From Tamlana sp. 2_MG-2023 (lineage in GTDB: Bacteria > Bacteroidota > Bacteroidia > Flavobacteriales > Flavobacteriaceae), in contig NZ_JAUOSF010000005.1 of the NCBI RefSeq assembly GCF_030548465.1, forward strand, positions 248,001 through 312,000: a stretch of 64,000 bases of DNA, written 5' to 3'. The number at the start of each line of letters is the position of its first letter. Position 1 is the first letter of the stretch. The notes under the pieces are model-generated. The model did no database searches, was not told where the DNA came from, and was given only the letters and a program-made list of their open reading frames with translations. Both the position numbers and the translations under genes were made by a program. Below are positions 60,966-64,000 of this stretch, in pieces.

Positions 60966-61740
60966 AGAGAAATTATCAGTAGTAAAAATTGGCGGAAACG
61001 TTATTGAAGATAAAGATGCTTTAGAGTCTTTTTTAAAACATTTTTCTGAATTAGAAGGCAAGAAAATATTAGTGCATGGCGGCGGAAAACGTGCGACACA
61101 TATCGCTTCAAAATTAGGGATTGAATCTAATATGATTAATGGCAGACGTGTTACCGATGCTGAAACTTTAGAGGTCATTACCATGGTTTATGGCGGACTT
61201 GTAAATAAAAATATTGTGGCGCAGTTACAAGGTTTAAATACCGATGCCATTGGCTTAACAGGTGCCGATATTAATAGTATTGCTTCAAAAAAACGTCCAG
61301 TAAAGGAGATTGATTACGGTTTTGTAGGTGATGTTAAAAAGGTGAATCATAGTAGTATTGATAAATTAATTCAAGCGGATTTTGTGCCTGTTTTTTGTGC
61401 CATAACGCATGATGGAAACGGACAATTATTCAATACGAATGCCGATACAGTAGCTTCAGAATTGGCCATTGGCCTTTCAAACTTGTATAAAGTAGAATTG
61501 GTATACTGTTTTGAGAAAAACGGCGTGCTTATGGAGGTTGATGACGATAATTCGGTGATTGATTACATGGATTCTGGAACTTACGAAATCTTAAAACACA
61601 AAGGTGTTTTTCACGATGGGATGCTTCCAAAATTAGAAAACTGTTATCACGCGATTGGTGAAGGTGTTTCCCGTGTTTTTATTGGGAACCCTAGCATTAT
61701 AAGTAATAAAGATCAAAAATTTACGACCTTATTTTTATGA
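60958..61740 (+). CDS. argB: N-acylglutamate kinase
   Basis: The 260-residue amino-acid kinase has VVKIGGNVIED, the nucleotide loop LVHGGGKRATHIASKLG, and DGMLPKLENCYHAIGEGVSRVFIGNP at the C-terminus. It phosphorylates N-acylglutamate ahead of ArgC. It overlaps argF' by 8 bases and argE by 4 (ATGA), so translation is coupled. Confidence 0.95.
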   Translation: MAKEKLSVVKIGGNVIEDKDALESFLKHFSELEGKKILVHGGGKRATHIASKLGIESNMINGRRVTDAETLEVITMVYGGLVNKNIVAQLQGLNTDAIGLTGADINSIASKKRPVKEIDYGFVGDVKKVNHSSIDKLIQADFVPVFCAITHDGNGQLFNTNADTVASELAIGLSNLYKVELVYCFEKNGVLMEVDDDNSVIDYMDSGTYEILKHKGVFHDGMLPKLENCYHAIGEGVSRVFIGNPSIISNKDQKFTTLFL

Positions 61741-62807
61741 TAGAACAGTTAACAAACGATGCCATAGCTTTATTAAAAAAGCTTATTGAAACGCAGTCTT
61801 TTTCTTCCGAGGAAGACCATACGGCAGCGCATATCGAAGGCTGGTTTACAAAATATAATATAGAATACACACGTACAAAAAACAACATTTGGGCGCTTAA
61901 CAAGCATTTTGATGCCAGCAAACCAACGTTGTTATTGAACTCGCATCACGATACGGTAAAACCAAATTCGGCTTACACCAAAGATCCTTTTAAAGCGATT
62001 GTTGAAGATGGTAAATTATACGGCTTAGGAAGTAACGATGCCGGAGGTTGTTTGGTGTCACTTATGGCAACATTTGTGCATTTCTATAACCGAGAAGATT
62101 TAAAATACAATATAGTTATTGTCGCTTCCGCGGAAGAAGAGAGCAGCGGTCCAAACGGATTAAACAGCATGCTGCCTATCATCCCGAAAGTTGATGTCGC
62201 GATTGTTGGCGAACCTACTTTAATGAATCTTGCTGTTGCCGAAAAAGGCTTAGTGGTTTTTGATGCCGTTATTGAAGGGACTCCAAGTCACGCGGCGCAT
62301 CCAAACGATAATAATGCCATTTATAATACTATTGAAGCTTTGCAATGGTTTAAAGATTTGAAGTTCGATAAAGGTTCTGAAGCTTTAGGTGATGTAAAAT
62401 TAACGGTGACTCAAATTAAGGCAGGATCACAGCATAATGTGGTTCCTGGTCACGTAGATTTGGTTATTGATGTGCGCGTTAACGATGCGTATACCAATGC
62501 TGAAATTGCACAAATATTACAAGATAATGCCCCTGTAACGCGTATTACACCGCGTAGCTTACGTTTAAATTCGTCTTCAATTCCAATGGATCATGAATTG
62601 GTGAAAGAAGGTCTAGCCATGGGAAGAACCAGTTATGGTTCACCTACATTATCCGATCAAGCGGTTTTAACCTGTAAGTCATTAAAATTAGGGCCAGGCG
62701 ATAGTACACGCTCACATTCGGCAGATGAATTCATTTACATCAACGAAATAGAAGAAGGTATTAAAATATATATTGAATTGTTAAACCGTGCACTAATTCC
62801 TGTGTAG
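61737..62807 (+). CDS. argE: N-acylornithine/N-acylcitrulline deacylase (M20 family)
   Basis: The 356-residue zinc peptidase-like enzyme has the metal ligands in LLNSHHDTVKPN and GLGSNDAGG and the catalytic Glu pair in VASAEEESSGPNG. After an argF'-type step the substrate would be N-acylcitrulline rather than N-acylornithine. Its last codons and stop are part of a short palindromic repeat. Confidence 0.93.
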   Translation: MIEQLTNDAIALLKKLIETQSFSSEEDHTAAHIEGWFTKYNIEYTRTKNNIWALNKHFDASKPTLLLNSHHDTVKPNSAYTKDPFKAIVEDGKLYGLGSNDAGGCLVSLMATFVHFYNREDLKYNIVIVASAEEESSGPNGLNSMLPIIPKVDVAIVGEPTLMNLAVAEKGLVVFDAVIEGTPSHAAHPNDNNAIYNTIEALQWFKDLKFDKGSEALGDVKLTVTQIKAGSQHNVVPGHVDLVIDVRVNDAYTNAEIAQILQDNAPVTRITPRSLRLNSSSIPMDHELVKEGLAMGRTSYGSPTLSDQAVLTCKSLKLGPGDSTRSHSADEFIYINEIEEGIKIYIELLNRALIPV

Positions 62808-62816
62808 ACAGGAATC
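62796..62816. repeat. Short palindromic repeat overlapping the argE stop
   Basis: ATTCCTG-tgta-gaCAGGAATC begins in the last codons of argE and supplies its TAG stop. Confidence 0.65.
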
Positions 62817-62886
62817 TTTTGGTTGAGAATATTAATTATTTTTTGTTGAATTATTTAAAAATTTAACAAATCTACGACTATAAAAG

Positions 62887-62908
62887 GGATTCCTGCTTTC
62901 GTAGGAAT
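62887..62908. repeat. Short palindromic repeat between argE and argH, copy 1
   Basis: GGATTCCTGC-TTTC-GTAGGAAT is in the same hairpin family. Confidence 0.65.
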
Positions 62909-62939
62909 AACAAAAAATATTAATTAAAAAATGAAGGTA

Positions 62940-62961
62940 GAGATTTCTGCCTTCGCAGAAA
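62940..62961. repeat. Short palindromic repeat between argE and argH, copy 2
   Basis: GAGATTTCTGC-CTTC-GCAGAAAT is in the opposite orientation (GAGA first) and lies 3 bases before the argH start. Confidence 0.65.
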
Positions 62962-62964
62962 TTT

Positions 62965-64000
62965 ATGAAACTCTGGGACAAAGGCATATCCATCGATAAA
63001 AAAATCGAACAATTTACAGTAGGAAACGATAGAGAAATAGATATTCATATCGCAAAGTATGATGTTATAGCATCACGTGCCCACGCGATCATGCTTCAAA
63101 AAATTGGTATTCTTTCTGAAATTGAATTAGAAAAATTACTTTCCGGACTTCAGGTTTTGGCTAACCAGATTGAAGATGGAACTTTTGTTATTGATGCGCA
63201 ATTTGAAGACGTACATTCTAAAATAGAGTTTGAATTAACGAAGGCTTTAGGTGATGTTGGTAAAAAAATACACACCGCACGTTCTAGAAATGACCAAGTT
63301 TTAGTAGCGCTTCATTTATATTTTAAAGAAGAATTATCGGCTGTAAAAGAAAAAACCAAAACACTTTTTGATACACTTTTAAATCAGGCTGAAACTTATA
63401 AAGATAAAGTACTTCCTGGTTATACGCATCTGCAAGTTGCCATGCCATCATCTTTCGGTTTATGGTTTTCTGCTTACGCGGAACTCATGATTGATGATGT
63501 GTTTTTACTAGATGCAGCCATTAAAACAGTAGATCAAAATCCTTTAGGTTCAGCAGCTGGTTATGGAAGTTCATTTCCAATCGACAGAGATGTGACAACT
63601 AAAGAAATGGATTTTGCAACCATGAAATACAATGTGGTTGCAGCGCAAATGGGGCGTGGTAAAAACGAACGTACTATTGCAGCAGCTTTAGGAAGTCTAG
63701 CCAATACCATGGCGCGTTTTGCTATGGATACTTGCTTGTATATGAGTCAGAATTTCGGATTTATTTCATTTCCAGATGAATTAACTACGGGAAGCAGCAT
63801 CATGCCACACAAGAAGAACCCAGATGTTTTTGAGTTAATTCGTGGTAAGTGTAATAAAATTCAAGCTTTACAAAGTGAAATGATTTTAATAACCAATAAT
63901 TTGCCAAGTGGTTACCACCGCGATTTTCAGTTGTTAAAAGAAAATATGATTGCTGCTTTCGAAGAAATAAAAGACATTCTAGATATTTTCAATTATTCTA
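62965..64000 (+). CDS. argH: Argininosuccinate lyase (3' end outside the window)
   Basis: The frame is open from the ATG at 62965 to the window end (345 codons). The protein begins MKLWDKGISIDKKIEQFTVGND and contains EDVHSKIEFELTKALGDVGKKIHTARSRNDQV. The lyase signature GSSIMPHKKNPD is also present. It performs the last step of arginine synthesis, and the full enzyme is about 425 residues. It follows argE in the same direction after 157 bases containing three short palindromic repeats. Confidence 0.96.
   Translation, partial: MKLWDKGISIDKKIEQFTVGNDREIDIHIAKYDVIASRAHAIMLQKIGILSEIELEKLLSGLQVLANQIEDGTFVIDAQFEDVHSKIEFELTKALGDVGKKIHTARSRNDQVLVALHLYFKEELSAVKEKTKTLFDTLLNQAETYKDKVLPGYTHLQVAMPSSFGLWFSAYAELMIDDVFLLDAAIKTVDQNPLGSAAGYGSSFPIDRDVTTKEMDFATMKYNVVAAQMGRGKNERTIAAALGSLANTMARFAMDTCLYMSQNFGFISFPDELTTGSSIMPHKKNPDVFELIRGKCNKIQALQSEMILITNNLPSGYHRDFQLLKENMIAAFEEIKDILDIFNYS

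Noticed and set aside
1-64000. tRNA and rRNA genes
   Set aside because: I looked for cloverleaf-like segments and conserved tRNA boxes in the gaps and found none that I could support.

Overview
The window looks like a chromosomal segment from a member of the Flavobacteriaceae (Bacteroidota). The evidence is a low G+C, AT-rich genome, -7 boxes of the Bacteroidota type (TAnnTTTG) upstream of several genes, no Shine-Dalgarno pattern, and typical flavobacterial proteins: a DUF5686 outer-membrane protein, short ProB without PUA, a class II IlvC and an argF'-type transcarbamylase. I saw no rRNA, tRNA or CRISPR.

Layout. 1-7.6 kb: the end of a PhoR-like sensor kinase, a MurG-like glycosyltransferase, trmB-lysE-alkyltransferase-like genes, an iron-sulfur group (mrp, NifU-like, 2Fe-2S ferredoxin) and two small lipoproteins. 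7.6-15.5 kb: envelope and lipid genes (waaA, a DegT aminotransferase with galE, lspA-fabD, a sugar acetyltransferase, an FAD oxidoreductase). A tandem pair of probable small RNA genes lies between galE and lspA, and a 160-bp MITE-like element sits beside the acetyltransferase. 15.7-23.9 kb: nucleotide and energy genes (a membrane-anchored DHFR fusion, thyA, nupC, a BFN/UVR protein, etfB-etfA, pdhB). 24-33 kb: a DUF5686 protein and a three-gene RND efflux operon.

33.2-42.0 kb is the accessory part. It starts with a PAAR spike protein, a 964-residue putative peptidoglycan-hydrolase effector with an EF-hand, and a lipoprotein that is probably its immunity protein. Next come a RAYT (REP-associated tyrosine transposase) between inverted REP hairpins, an immunity-like gene broken by one in-frame stop codon, and an MBOAT/SGNH O-acylation pair. 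Two internally deleted copies of the RAYT element flank that pair.

42.0-64 kb is amino-acid metabolism. metK is read leftward behind a SAM-II-like riboswitch. ilvD-ilvB-ilvN-ilvC-ilvA is read rightward behind an Ile/Val leader peptide with mutually exclusive antiterminator and terminator stems. gapN and an azurin-like lipoprotein follow. The last block is one long operon, GNAT-argG-argC-argD-proA-proB-argF'-argB-argE-argH (argH is cut by the window end), behind a short peptide containing an R-N-R-R run. This block carries the clearest RNA-level regulation. The strongest candidates for something undescribed are the twin sRNA genes, the RAYT element with its mobile deletion derivatives, and the PAAR/effector/immunity module.
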